From assembly GCF_051380875.1 (NCBI RefSeq), contig NZ_JBNYXW010000017.1, positions 1-64,000 of the forward strand: a stretch of 64,000 bases of DNA, in the 5' to 3' direction. The notes beneath the pieces were generated by a model that did no database searches, had not been told where the DNA came from, and saw nothing but the letters and a program-made list of their open reading frames with translations. Within the stretch, counting starts at the first letter, position 1, and every line of letters starts with the position of its first letter. Of this stretch, positions 1 to 8,801 are shown in pieces. This DNA comes from Janthinobacterium sp051380875 (GTDB lineage: Bacteria; Pseudomonadota; Gammaproteobacteria; Burkholderiales; Burkholderiaceae_D). A program made the position numbers and the translations under genes.

Positions 1-2
1 GT

Positions 3-59
3 GCCGCGAAGTCGGCGCAGGCGCCGGCCAGCGGCAAGGCGACAACTCAGAAGGATTAA
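3..59 (+). CDS. C-terminal end of a possible IS21-type istB-like gene (partial)
   Basis: An open frame enters from the left edge and ends at a TAA at 57-59, encoding an Ala/Lys-rich tail of 18 residues (ending TTQKD). It is followed within 20 bp by two copies of a 21-bp repeat typical of the multiple terminal repeats of IS21-family elements, so I infer it is the end of an insertion-sequence gene. Too little is inside the window to identify the protein itself. Confidence 0.25.
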   Translation, partial: AAKSAQAPASGKATTQKD

Positions 60-71
60 CAACAACTCGCT

Positions 72-926
72 TCACCGGCCAAGATAATTGACGCCGACCG
101 GCCAAGATAGTTGACGCGTACCACCGATGAGTTCACGATGCCGCACCAGCACCGATGGGGCACACAGCATGGCGCCATCATCATCAAAACTGATCAGACC
201 TCGATCAAACAAGGCATCGAGCGTCGCTATCAACGGCAAACCATTGTGGGGATCAAGCCGCTGCTGGTCAGTGGCCCCTTGCCAGGACAAGGCATGCGAA
301 GCACGCAGGACAGACTCAAGATCGCAGCCGGTTACGGCGCATTTCCTGTCCCACAAGGCAAGCAATTCGTCGCGATACCTGCCTTGCCCGCGCCGCGCCT
401 GGCAAAGTATCTCTATCTGCGTTGATCGCCCCTTCCCTCTCGCCATCAAATCATCGATATCATTCTGCTCCACCCTGCTGGCAATCAGGCCCAGGATAGA
501 TTCTTTCCCCTTGTTTAAGGCCCCAAACGCCTGTCGAGGATTGGTGCCGTGAAATACGACGACTTCGGCAGCCGAAACAGGCGTGCTGCGCAGATCCGCA
601 TACCAGCGCACCATGCGATGATACTCCTCTGGTTCGTTTGGGCTGATCACTGCGCCGCCTCGAAACACCACCACCGGCGCGTCGTCGAGAACCGTACCCG
701 CAGCAACAATTCCCACCTTATTTACCCATAATAAAAGGGTATCGCCACGCTTGGGACGTTTAATCTTTTCCAGGAACTCGGGGCCGCCACTGGTCACCGC
801 AACACCCTTTACCAACCATTCATTGTGAAAGCTGAACGCGTTATTGGACTTTGCGTCGCTATTGATGAAAAACGTGTCCGCTTCAGGGACTTTCTGATGC
901 GCCTCGCTGAGATTTCCCTGTGTCAT
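72..926 (-). CDS. HNH endonuclease, restriction-type, C-terminus altered by IS end
   Basis: A 284-residue protein with an HNH_2-like nuclease module at residues 184-256: a CAVTGC cysteine pair near 196-201, His211 (ASHALSW), then DPHNGLPL with His227/Asn228, then LFDRG. The N-terminal 170 residues are unassigned, and may be a recognition domain (the FINSDAKSNNAFSFHNEW stretch resembles modification-sensing nucleases). Such enzymes cut DNA in host defence. The last 14 codons (RQLSW to NYLGR) are encoded by the IS-like repeats at 74-117, so the native end has probably been replaced. There is no methyltransferase partner beside it. Start: ATG at 926; an alternative start is not excluded. Confidence 0.75.
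   Translation of the reverse strand: MTQGNLSEAHQKVPEADTFFINSDAKSNNAFSFHNEWLVKGVAVTSGGPEFLEKIKRPKRGDTLLLWVNKVGIVAAGTVLDDAPVVVFRGGAVISPNEPEEYHRMVRWYADLRSTPVSAAEVVVFHGTNPRQAFGALNKGKESILGLIASRVEQNDIDDLMARGKGRSTQIEILCQARRGQGRYRDELLALWDRKCAVTGCDLESVLRASHALSWQGATDQQRLDPHNGLPLIATLDALFDRGLISFDDDGAMLCAPSVLVRHRELIGGTRQLSWPVGVNYLGR
74..117. repeat. Two direct 21-bp repeats, probable IS21-family terminus
   Basis: The units at 74-94 and 97-117 differ at one base (core CCGGCCAAGATA, then A or G, then TTGACGC). Spaced terminal repeats ending in a GTCAA-type tip are characteristic of IS21-family ends. They lie exactly where the HNH reading frame on the other strand loses family-like sequence, which suggests that an IS inserted near position 118. 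Confidence 0.4.
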
Positions 927-1101
927 GCCTGACTTTCATAGGTGGATAGCCGCGCATTGAAACATGCATTGCATTCAGCGTCCATGAAATACATGTCAGA
1001 CAATCCATAACACCTGTACCCCAACTCAGCGGGGCACTTTTTTTCCAGGCCATATCCAGGTTGGCGAACTTGAACAAGCAAACAGCTGCGGATTTTCAGG
1101 C

Positions 1102-1176
1102 AAAAAAAAGCCCGCTGCGGGAGCGGGCTGAATCTATTTCCTTGGAGGAGATAGAGGAGACAAGACCATGATGCCG
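1102..1176 (-). ncRNA. Anti-Shine-Dalgarno small RNA, copy A
   Basis: On the minus strand a pyrimidine-rich segment containing CTCCTCC is followed by a weak hairpin (CTAT/ATAG) and then an 8-bp stem AGCCCGCT/AGCGGGCT with eight T. This is an intrinsic terminator. A TATATGC-type -10 lies about 7 bp upstream of the proposed 5' end (1183-1190). Copies B and C share the core almost exactly. The 5' end is estimated; the terminator is certain. The layout recalls the toxic anti-SD small RNAs reported from betaproteobacteria. Confidence 0.6.
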
Positions 1177-1267
1177 CGTCGCAGCATATAAGGCCACTTT
1201 ATATTCATGATGTCAGAAATAAGCAGCAGTGATATTACGGGCAAGAGATCATTCCACGCGGCAACTT

Positions 1268-2485
1268 TTACACTATTGTTTCCGTCTTGCCGCCGCCAGA
1301 GCGCAACATATTCTTGATGCCGCGCAAGGCCTGGCGCACGCGCGCCTCGTTTTCGATCAGGGCGAAGCGCACGTATTCATCACCATATTCGCCGAAACCG
1401 ATGCCGGGCGAGACGCTCACCTTGGCTTTTTCCAGCAGCAGCTTGGCGAACTCCAGCGAACCCAGATGACGGTAGGCCTCGGGGATATGCGCCCAGATAT
1501 ACATCGACGCCTTCGGTTTTTCCACCATCCAGCCCGCTTCATGCAAGCCTTTCACCAGCACGTCGCGGCGGCGCTGGTACTGGGCGCAGATTTCCGTCAC
1601 GCAGCTTTGATCGCCTTCCAGCGCGGCAATGGCGGCCACTTGCACGGGCGTAAAGCTGCCATAGTCATGGTAGCTCTTGATGCGCGCCAGGGCCGATACC
1701 AGTTCCGCGTTACCCACCATGAAGCCGATGCGCCAGCCCGCCATGTTGTAGCTTTTCGACATGGTAAAAAACTCGACTGCCACGTCGCGCGCGCCGGGAA
1801 CCTGCATGATGGACGGCGCCTTCCAGCCATCGAAGGTAATGTCGGCGTAGGCCAGGTCATGCACCACCAGGATGTTGTGCTGTTTCGCCAAGGCAACGAC
1901 GCGCTCGAAAAACTCCAGTTCCACGCATTGCGCCGTCGGGTTCGAGGGGAAGCCCAGCACCATCATCTTCGGTTTCGGATAGCTTTCGCGTATCGCCCGC
2001 TCCAGTTCGGCAAAGAAATCCACGCCCGGGCCCATGCGCACGGAGCGGATATCGGCGCCCGCGATCACCGCACCCCAGATGTGGATGGGGTAGCTGGGAT
2101 TGGGCACCAGCACCGTGTCGCCCCGGTCCAGGGTGGCCAGCATCAAATGCGCCAGGCCTTCCTTCGAGCCGATGGTGACGATGGCTTCGCTGTCCGGATC
2201 GATCTCGACGTCGTAGCGCTTCTTGTACCAGTGGGCAATCGCGCGGCGCAAGCGGGGAATGCCCTTCGAGGTGGAATAGCCGTGCGTGTCGGGGCGTTTC
2301 ACCGTGTCGATCAATTTGTCCACGATGTGGGCCGGGGTGGCGCCATCGGGATTGCCCATCGACATGTCGATGATATCTTCGCCACGGCGGCGCGCGGCCA
2401 TCTTGAGTTCGGCGGTGATATTGAAAACGTAGGGAGGAAGGCGATTGATGCGCGAAAAACTGCGCGGAACTTGGCTGTCGGTCAT
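1268..2485 (-). CDS. alaC: Alanine-type aminotransferase, class I/II PLP enzyme
   Basis: A 405-residue cytosolic PLP-dependent aminotransferase of the AlaC/AspC fold-type I group. It probably makes alanine from pyruvate and glutamate. Visible landmarks: the NPDG start of the small domain (45-48), NPSYP (129-133), the SNPT substrate loop (181-184), cofactor contacts Asp210 and Tyr213 (HDLAYAD), the PLP lysine Lys244 in TMSKSYNMAGWR, and a C-terminal RFALIENE arginine motif. The length fits the family. It ends just before the small RNA copy A region and is transcribed towards it. The N-terminal MTDSQVPRSFSRINRLPPYVF is the usual AlaC opening, which supports the start at 2485. Confidence 0.88.
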   Translation of the reverse strand: MTDSQVPRSFSRINRLPPYVFNITAELKMAARRRGEDIIDMSMGNPDGATPAHIVDKLIDTVKRPDTHGYSTSKGIPRLRRAIAHWYKKRYDVEIDPDSEAIVTIGSKEGLAHLMLATLDRGDTVLVPNPSYPIHIWGAVIAGADIRSVRMGPGVDFFAELERAIRESYPKPKMMVLGFPSNPTAQCVELEFFERVVALAKQHNILVVHDLAYADITFDGWKAPSIMQVPGARDVAVEFFTMSKSYNMAGWRIGFMVGNAELVSALARIKSYHDYGSFTPVQVAAIAALEGDQSCVTEICAQYQRRRDVLVKGLHEAGWMVEKPKASMYIWAHIPEAYRHLGSLEFAKLLLEKAKVSVSPGIGFGEYGDEYVRFALIENEARVRQALRGIKNMLRSGGGKTETIV

Positions 2486-2790
2486 GGTATCTCTCTACGT
2501 AAGCGCCCGGATCCGTCCGAGCGACGTTGGCGCAAGGCGCCTGCAACGATACTAACCCGGCGGCGGCGGCGCTGGCAAGGGCAATTCGGACGCGCTACAA
2601 TACAGCCTGATCGAAAATGAGCGCACCGGTTGGTAACCCGGTAAGTGCCTGGCACCGTCCAGCATGCTCCCGCCCGCGCGGACCCACGGCGCTGACCTTT
2701 GGCTGTTACACCAGCCGGGGAGGTGGTCTGGTTCGTGCCTGCCTTTGCGCCGCGCCATCCCTCCCCTGCTTCACTTTAGGAAATAGACGG
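2486..2790. other. Intergenic region between alaC and the pentapeptide gene
   Basis: This divergent intergenic space holds the promoters of both neighbours by position. I see no convincing RNA gene, repeat or conserved operator. Frames running through it are open but GC-rich and unlike any protein I know. Confidence 0.4.
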
Positions 2791-3474
2791 ATGGAAACAC
2801 ACGACACTGTAGCAACTGGCATGACCCTGGACCGCGCCGGGATGGAACAGCAACTGGCGCTATCGGTGCGCCACTTTACGGATTGCGCGTTTGACGGCGA
2901 AGACCTGTCGCGCCTCGATTTGCAGGGCTGCACGTTCGAACGCTGCACCTTTGCCGAAACGATTCTTTTCGCCAGCAAGTTGGCGCGCAGCACCTGGCGC
3001 CGCTGCCGCGCCGGCAGCGCCGATTTCGAATCGGTGGACGCCGTCGACGCCAGCTTCGAAGGCTGCGACCTGAACAACACGAAATGGCGGCGCGCCAAGC
3101 TGGCCTCGGCCACCTACCGCGGCTGCAAGCTGACGGGCGCCGCGTTCGAGGAAGTGGCCCACCTGGGCCTCACTTTCGAAGACAGCCTGCTGGTGGGCGC
3201 CGATTTGCGGGGCTTTTCCTTCCGCAAGGCAATCTTGAAACAGCTCGATTTTTCCGACGCCTACCTGGCAGGCTGCGATTTCCGCGACGCCGTCTTCGAA
3301 GGGGGCAGCTTGCGCAATGCCACCATCAAACTGGCGAAGTTCCAGGGTGCCGACCTGCGCGGCGCCGACATCGACGGTTTCAAATTGAGCGAAGCGTCCC
3401 TGCTGAAGGGTGCCGTCATCACGCACGCGCAAGCGGCGAACTTCATGCGCGCACTCGATCTGGTGGTGATTTAA
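2791..3474 (+). CDS. Pentapeptide-repeat protein
   Basis: A 227-residue protein that from about residue 25 to 215 follows the A(D/N)LXX periodicity of a right-handed quadrilateral beta-helix. Examples: EDLSRLDLQGCTFERCTF, GADLRGFSFRKAILKQLDFSDAYLAGCDF, GADLRGADIDGF. Such proteins often mimic DNA or act as scaffolds; the specific role here is unknown. Start: ATG at 2791, chosen because AGGAAA lies 8 bp upstream. Upstream in-frame codons have no ribosome site and low-quality sequence. It is monocistronic and is followed directly by small RNA copy B on the other strand, whose terminator may also stop this transcript. Confidence 0.8.
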   Translation: METHDTVATGMTLDRAGMEQQLALSVRHFTDCAFDGEDLSRLDLQGCTFERCTFAETILFASKLARSTWRRCRAGSADFESVDAVDASFEGCDLNNTKWRRAKLASATYRGCKLTGAAFEEVAHLGLTFEDSLLVGADLRGFSFRKAILKQLDFSDAYLAGCDFRDAVFEGGSLRNATIKLAKFQGADLRGADIDGFKLSEASLLKGAVITHAQAANFMRALDLVVI

Positions 3475-3484
3475 TTTAACAGGC

Positions 3485-3560
3485 AAAAAAAAGCCCGCTG
3501 CAGGAGCGGGCTGAATCTATTTCCTTGGAGGAGATAGAGGAGACAAGTGCATGATGCGGC
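3485..3560 (-). ncRNA. Anti-Shine-Dalgarno small RNA, copy B
   Basis: Within the core (CTTGTCTCC through the terminator) it differs from copy A at a single base, in the terminator loop. The -10 TGATATGC lies at 3567-3574. The homology with copy A continues upstream for about 40 bp, including the presumed promoter, so the repeat unit is a complete transcription unit. Confidence 0.6.
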
Positions 3561-3754
3561 ATCGCGGCATATCACGCCACTTTATATTGATGATGATAGA
3601 AATATCCACCAGTGATAACGTGGCGCCAGCTAGCGCTTCAGGCCGTGCGGCGCCTGGTCTGGCCACGCCCAAGCTGCAAGTGTTTACCGCCTGGGTCACG
3701 GCCCTGTCCGCCGCGCAGGCCGATGTGCAATTGCCGCCGCATGAAATTTGAGGC

Positions 3755-3831
3755 AAAAAAAAGCCCGCTACGAGAGCGGGCTGAATCTATTTTCTTGGAG
3801 GAGAATAGAGGAGACAAGTGAATTATGCTGC
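3755..3831 (-). ncRNA. Anti-Shine-Dalgarno small RNA, copy C
   Basis: The most diverged copy. The CTCCTCC segment, 8-bp terminator stem and eight-T tail are kept. The upper hairpin is changed on both sides (CTATT/AATAG instead of CTAT/ATAG), as expected if the structure is selected. The -10-like TGATATGC is at 3838-3845. Confidence 0.58.
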
Positions 3832-3907
3832 ATCGCGGCATATCATGCCAATTGATTGTTGGAATGATAGAAATACGCAGTACATATAACTGTCTTTGCC
3901 TTGCACG

Positions 3908-3940
3908 AAAAAAAACCGGCTCCGCAAGGAACCGGCTTTT
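3908..3940 (-). terminator. Rho-independent terminator downstream of prc
   Basis: Read on the minus strand, a CCGG/CCGG stem extended by TCC/GGA (one mismatch) closes on a GCAA-type loop and is followed by a run of eight T. It lies 16 bp beyond the prc stop codon. Confidence 0.65.
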
Positions 3941-3956
3941 GAGCAAGTGAACCGCC

Positions 3957-6230
3957 TTACTTGGTTGCCGCCACCGGCGTCGCCTTGACGTCGACACCTG
4001 CGCCATACGGCAACACCTTGGCTGCCAAACGCGTATCGGCCTTGATCAGCGCCACTTCGTCGGCCAGGATGCGCGCCGTTTCGTTCAGCAGCACGTCCTT
4101 GGCGCTTTTCGCGGCCGTCTCGGCGTCGAGTTCGGCGCTAAGGGCACGCTCGTCGCCCTGCAAGCCGTCGTCGGTACGCAAGGCGCCCTTCACGGCGGCG
4201 ATCTGCCTGGCCGTCTTGCTGGCCGCTTTCGCGCCTTTCAGCACGTCTTTCGGATCAGGAATCACCACCAGGTCGTCGGCAGGATTCGAAATTTGCGCGA
4301 TCAAGCGTTTTTCACGGGCCTTGGCGCGCGCTTCCTGGCTATCGCGCTCCTTGCGGCGCACGCTTTCATTGAGCGAAATCTGGTTTTCCTTGCGCTGCTT
4401 GAGGACGAGGGCGATGTCATCTTGCAAGTACTGGAAATCCTTGTCCTTGGCCACGCGCGCTTCGTGCTTCTTGTCCAGCAGCGGCACGATATCTTTCAGG
4501 TCACCCGTCGGCATGTAGGGCGCCGGCTTGATGGCCACCCACGGCAAGGCATTGTCGTAGCTCGATTCGCCGAAGTTTTCCGTATCCGACATGGCTGGCA
4601 GCTTGATGTCGGGCGTGACGCCGCGCAATTGCGTGGTGCCGCCATTGATGCGGAAGAACTGCGCGATGGTCATTTTCAGCTCGCCGAAACGGGCTTTCTC
4701 GCTGCCGCCGAAACGGTCGAGGCTGAACAAGGTCTGCACCGTGCCCTTGCCGAAGCTGCCTTCACCGACGACAAGGCCACGGCCGTAATCCTGGATCGCG
4801 GCGGCGAAAATCTCGGAGGCGGAAGCGGAACCGCGGTTGATCAGCACGCCCATCGGGCCATCCCAGGCCAGGCCGGCGTTGGTATCGCTTTCCACCTCGA
4901 CCTTGCCTTCGGCATTGCGCTGCATCACCACGGGGCCCTTGTCGATGAACAAGCCCGTCAGTTCGACGGCTTCGATCAGCGAACCGCCGCCGTTGTTGCG
5001 CAAGTCGATGAGGACGTTGTCAACCTTGTCTTTCTTCAACTCGCCCAGCAGGCGGGTAACGTCGCGCGTGGCGCTTTTATAGTCCTTGTCGCCACGCTGG
5101 CGCGCCGCGAAGTCCTGGTAGAAAGTCGGCAGGGAAATGACGCCGATGCGGCGCTTGACATTGTTCTCGCGCACTTCAATGATCGATTTCTTCGCTGCCT
5201 GCTCGTCCATGCTGATTTTCTTGCGCACCAGGGGCAAGAGCAAGTGCTTGGCGTCCGGGCCGGCATCGGCCGGCAGGATGTCCAGACGCACCACGGAATC
5301 CTTGGCGCCACGGATCAATTGCACCACGTCGTCGATGCGCATGCCCAGCACTTCGGTGATGGGGCCGCTTTCGCCCTGCCCCACGCCGACGATGCGGTCG
5401 CCCACCTTCAGCTTGCCCGACAGGCCGGCCGGGCTGCCCGGCACGACTTCGCGCACCACCGTGTATTCGTCGCGTGTCTGCAGCACGGCGCCGATGCCTT
5501 CGAGCGACAAACGCATGGCGATGTCAAAATTTTCCGAGGCGCGCGGGCCCAGGTAATTGGTGTGCGGCTCGATCGACATGGCATACGCATTCATGAAGAT
5601 CTGGAACACGTCTTCACTGTTGAGCTTGCGCGAACGGGCCGTGTAGCTTTCATAGCGCTTGTCCAGCGTGTCGCGGATGGCCTTGTCTTCCTTGCCCGCC
5701 AGTTTCAGGCGCAGCCAGTCATTCTTGACGCGCTTGCGCCACAGGTCGCGCACTTCCTCGTCGTTCTTCGGCCAGGCGGCCTTTTCGCGGTCGAGCTGGT
5801 AGCTTTCATCGGCGGTGAAGTCGAACTTGGTTTTCAGCAATTCACGCGCATACGCCATGCGCTCGTCAAAACGCTGCTGGTACAGATTGTAGATAGCGAA
5901 CGGCGCTGTCAGGTCTTCATTGATGATGGCGTCGTCGAGCTTGGTGCGCAGCGGCGCGAAACGGTCGATATCGGCTTGCACGAAAAACAGTTTTTCCGCG
6001 TCGAGCGACTTGAAATAGCGGTCGAAAATCTTTTCCGACATGGCGTCATCGAGCGGCGTGGCCTTGTAATGGACGCGCGTCAACACGCGCGACGCCCACA
6101 GGGCGGCCTGCGTTTGCTGGGCCAGCGGCTTCATGGGGGGCGGAGGAGTGGCGCTCTTGTCCGTCTGGGCTGCGCCAGCCTGGGCTGACAGGGCAAGCAC
6201 CAGGGTGACCAGCATCATTTGCTTCTTCAT
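3957..6230 (-). CDS. prc: Carboxy-terminal processing (tail-specific) protease
   Basis: A 757-residue periplasmic S41-family protease that trims the C-termini of envelope proteins such as lipoproteins and peptidoglycan hydrolases. There is a signal peptide at residues 1-21 (hydrophobic core LVTLVLALSAQA). The PDZ domain is at about 235-330 (EGIGAVLQTRDEYTVVREV, GSPAGLSGKLKVGDRI). The catalytic Ser470 (RGSASASE) and Lys495 (GSFGKGTVQ) are 25 residues apart, as in E. coli Prc. The C-terminal third (about 560-757) is the charged helical DUF3340 tail. Length matches the long Prc type. It is followed by its own terminator and stands alone. Confidence 0.93.
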   Translation of the reverse strand: MKKQMMLVTLVLALSAQAGAAQTDKSATPPPPMKPLAQQTQAALWASRVLTRVHYKATPLDDAMSEKIFDRYFKSLDAEKLFFVQADIDRFAPLRTKLDDAIINEDLTAPFAIYNLYQQRFDERMAYARELLKTKFDFTADESYQLDREKAAWPKNDEEVRDLWRKRVKNDWLRLKLAGKEDKAIRDTLDKRYESYTARSRKLNSEDVFQIFMNAYAMSIEPHTNYLGPRASENFDIAMRLSLEGIGAVLQTRDEYTVVREVVPGSPAGLSGKLKVGDRIVGVGQGESGPITEVLGMRIDDVVQLIRGAKDSVVRLDILPADAGPDAKHLLLPLVRKKISMDEQAAKKSIIEVRENNVKRRIGVISLPTFYQDFAARQRGDKDYKSATRDVTRLLGELKKDKVDNVLIDLRNNGGGSLIEAVELTGLFIDKGPVVMQRNAEGKVEVESDTNAGLAWDGPMGVLINRGSASASEIFAAAIQDYGRGLVVGEGSFGKGTVQTLFSLDRFGGSEKARFGELKMTIAQFFRINGGTTQLRGVTPDIKLPAMSDTENFGESSYDNALPWVAIKPAPYMPTGDLKDIVPLLDKKHEARVAKDKDFQYLQDDIALVLKQRKENQISLNESVRRKERDSQEARAKAREKRLIAQISNPADDLVVIPDPKDVLKGAKAASKTARQIAAVKGALRTDDGLQGDERALSAELDAETAAKSAKDVLLNETARILADEVALIKADTRLAAKVLPYGAGVDVKATPVAATK

Positions 6231-6767
6231 CGGCTTCTCCGAAAATTAATTGAATCAATTCCAGGCGGCGCAGATTCGCATGCGTCGCCAGCAAGACAGT
6301 AAGGGGGAATACACGACTGGTCTGCATATTATTCTACAGGATACGCACTACCAGTCTCCCATGGAATATCAGTTTCTTCCCGGAAGCTTAAACGCGGATT
6401 AAGGCCGGCGTTTCATTCATTACAAACTGAAACATCCGTGTGCATGCGCAGCGCGCCACACGATCAACGCAGTTGCAAGTCAAAAAAGGCAACGCGCCAT
6501 CTTTGCATTGCTTGATCCAAGTGACGTTTTTATGCAAAGTAATGATACTTACGGGAAACACTTAGTAACAAAACACAAGTGCCATGCTATTATCGCGGCC
6601 TGTTTCACGGGCTGTTGACACCGCCACAGCCCAGTCTTGCCCCTTTCCAGACGTACCAGCTTCCGCAGATTGCCCTTCTTCACATTGCCTGCCTCTACCT
6701 ATCCAGCGGCAACGCGCACGGCGTGTGTGCGCTGCGCCGCCAACCCAGACTTGATTTGACTATTGCC
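6231..6767. other. Intergenic region between prc and the chemoreceptor gene
   Basis: About 540 bp between divergent genes. It carries the promoters of both by position. The stretch 6520-6600 is notably AT-rich and is a plausible regulatory segment for the chemoreceptor. I see no tRNA, terminator or repeated element in it. Confidence 0.4.
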
Positions 6768-8738
6768 ATGCAAAAAATTTCCCTTCATCCCCGCCACTGG
6801 AGTGTCGGCGGCAAGATTACCGTCTTCACCTTTGCCCTTGTCAGCCTGATCCTGGCCAGCCTGACGGCATTGATCAGTATCAGCACCTCCAGGGTGCTGG
6901 AACAGCGGGCCGAAGCGGCCGTAGCCAGCGAACTGAACAGCGTCATGACAACCACCGAAGTGTTCCATACCGCCATGGTCCATGAAGCGGCCAGCTTCGC
7001 GCGCCTGTTTGCGGCCGAATTTGCCGCTCCGTTCGCTCTCGACACGGACAATATGGTGGCCGTGGCCGGCAAGGCCACGCCAGCGCTGCGCAATGGCGAC
7101 AAGGTTCTCAACCTCGATACGGCCCTGGTCGACCGCTATACAGCCCAGACCGGCGCAATCGCCACCATTTTCGCCGTCGACGGCGAGCAATTCGTGCGCG
7201 TCAGCACCTCGCTGAAGAAGCAGGATGGCACGCGCGCCATCGGCACCCAGCTCGACCATAATCACCCCAGCTATGCGCCGCTGCGTGCGGGCCAGCGTTT
7301 CATTGGCATGGCAACTTTGTTTGGCAAGCAATACATCACGCAATACGACCCCGTGCGCGACGCCGCTGGCAAGGTGGTGGGCGTGCTGTTCATTGGCCTG
7401 GACATCAGCCAGAATCTGGCCATGCTGAAAGACAAGATACGCCAGGTCAAGATCGGCCAGACGGGCTACATCTTCATCGTCGACACGGCGCCCGGAGCCA
7501 ATTACGGCCAGCTGGTGCTGCACCCCAGCAGCGAAGGCAAGAGCGCGCTCGACTTCAAGGCCAGCGACGGGCGTTTATTCATCCAGGAAATGCTGGCGCA
7601 AAAGAATGGCGCCCTGCGCTATACCTGGACGGCGCCGGGCGAGAGCAGCGCCAGCGCGCGCGAAAAGCAGCTGAGCTACCGTGCCTTCGCGCCCTGGCAC
7701 TGGGTCATCGCGGGCGGCACCTTCAGCGACGAGATCACGCTGGAAGCCCGCCAGTTGCGCAACCAACTGGCCCTGTCCGGCTTCATCGCCGTGCTCGTCT
7801 TTGCGCTGCTGCTGTACTGGCTGGTGCGCGTGCTGGTGGCGCGTCCGCTGGCACAGGCAGAAGCGGCTGCCGCGCAGATGGCAGAAGGCGACCTGACGGT
7901 ACACCTCGATACGACCAGCGGCGACGAGATCGGCCGTTTGCTGCGCGCCATGAACCGCACCAGCGACAATCTGTCGCAAGTGGTCAGCAAGGTGCGCGGC
8001 AGCGCCGGGCAGATCGCCACGGCGTCGGGAGAGATTGCCGGCGGCAACCTGGATTTGTCGAGCCGCACGGAACAGCAAGCCAGTTCACTGGAAGAGACGG
8101 CTGCCTCGATGGAAGAACTCAGCTCCACCGTGCGCCAGAACGTTGATCACGCTCAACAAGCGAGCCGTTTGGCGCGTGAATCGTCCAGCCTGGCAGCCGA
8201 AGGCGGCGCCGCCGTGGCGCAGGTGAACAGCACCATGCAAGCCATCCGCAGCGCGTCCGGCAAGATCGCCGACATCATCGGCGTGATTGACGCCATCGCC
8301 TTCCAGACCAACATCCTGGCCTTGAACGCGGCCGTGGAAGCGGCGCGCGCCGGTGAACAGGGACGCGGCTTTGCCGTCGTCGCCACCGAGGTGCGCACCC
8401 TGGCGCAACGCTCGGCGGCGGCGGCGAAAGACATCAAGGACTTGATCCAGACCTCGGCCAACACGGTCGACCTGGGCCATGCGCAAGTGCACCAGGCCAG
8501 CGCCACCATGGACACCGTGGTAGCCAGCGTGCAGCAAGTGAGCGCCATCATGGCCGAGATCGCGCAGGCGAGCGAAGAACAGCGCAGCGGCATCGAGCAA
8601 GTCAACCAGGCCATCGCGCAGATGGACCAGGTGACCCAGCAGAACGCGGCCCTGGTGGAAGAAGCGGCAGCGGCCGCCGACGCCCTGCAGGAGCAAGCGC
8701 AGGAGTTGCAGCAGGTGGTGGGCGTGTTCAAGCTGTAA
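6768..8738 (+). CDS. Methyl-accepting chemotaxis protein, Cache sensor
   Basis: A 656-residue transmembrane chemoreceptor. TM1 is at about residues 15-38 (KITVFTFALVSLILASLTAL). A periplasmic single-Cache-type domain follows, with the QYDPVRDAAGKVVGVLFIGLDI motif. TM2 (LALSGFIAVLVFALLLYWLV), then a HAMP segment, then the signalling coiled coil with the invariant hairpin tip (DAIAFQTNILALNAAVEAARAGEQGRGFAVVA, quoted here in parts: DAIAFQTNILALNAAVEAA and GRGFAVVA). It ends VVGVFKL without an NWETF-type CheR/CheB tether. Start at 6768 is chosen because the predicted TM1 begins soon after; longer frames upstream lack family sequence. No strong ribosome site is visible. Confidence 0.88.
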   Translation: MQKISLHPRHWSVGGKITVFTFALVSLILASLTALISISTSRVLEQRAEAAVASELNSVMTTTEVFHTAMVHEAASFARLFAAEFAAPFALDTDNMVAVAGKATPALRNGDKVLNLDTALVDRYTAQTGAIATIFAVDGEQFVRVSTSLKKQDGTRAIGTQLDHNHPSYAPLRAGQRFIGMATLFGKQYITQYDPVRDAAGKVVGVLFIGLDISQNLAMLKDKIRQVKIGQTGYIFIVDTAPGANYGQLVLHPSSEGKSALDFKASDGRLFIQEMLAQKNGALRYTWTAPGESSASAREKQLSYRAFAPWHWVIAGGTFSDEITLEARQLRNQLALSGFIAVLVFALLLYWLVRVLVARPLAQAEAAAAQMAEGDLTVHLDTTSGDEIGRLLRAMNRTSDNLSQVVSKVRGSAGQIATASGEIAGGNLDLSSRTEQQASSLEETAASMEELSSTVRQNVDHAQQASRLARESSSLAAEGGAAVAQVNSTMQAIRSASGKIADIIGVIDAIAFQTNILALNAAVEAARAGEQGRGFAVVATEVRTLAQRSAAAAKDIKDLIQTSANTVDLGHAQVHQASATMDTVVASVQQVSAIMAEIAQASEEQRSGIEQVNQAIAQMDQVTQQNAALVEEAAAAADALQEQAQELQQVVGVFKL

Positions 8739-8801
8739 GCGCCAGCCGGGTGCTAAGATGGAGCGACATCGACCACGCCAGCGACCGCGCCAGGAGACAC
8801 C

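Noticed and set aside
1229..2620. Long plus-strand open frame (463 residues) opposite alaC
   Set aside because: His/Arg/Ala-rich translation without family sequence; it mirrors the alaC gene in a GC-rich genome.
3551..3751. Plus-strand frame between small RNA copies B and C
   Set aside because: Its first third is antisense to the small RNA promoter; the rest could be a decayed regulator tail, but evidence is too weak to call.
4293..6188. Long plus-strand open frame (631 residues) opposite prc
   Set aside because: Antisense shadow of a confident protease gene; no domain pattern in the translation.
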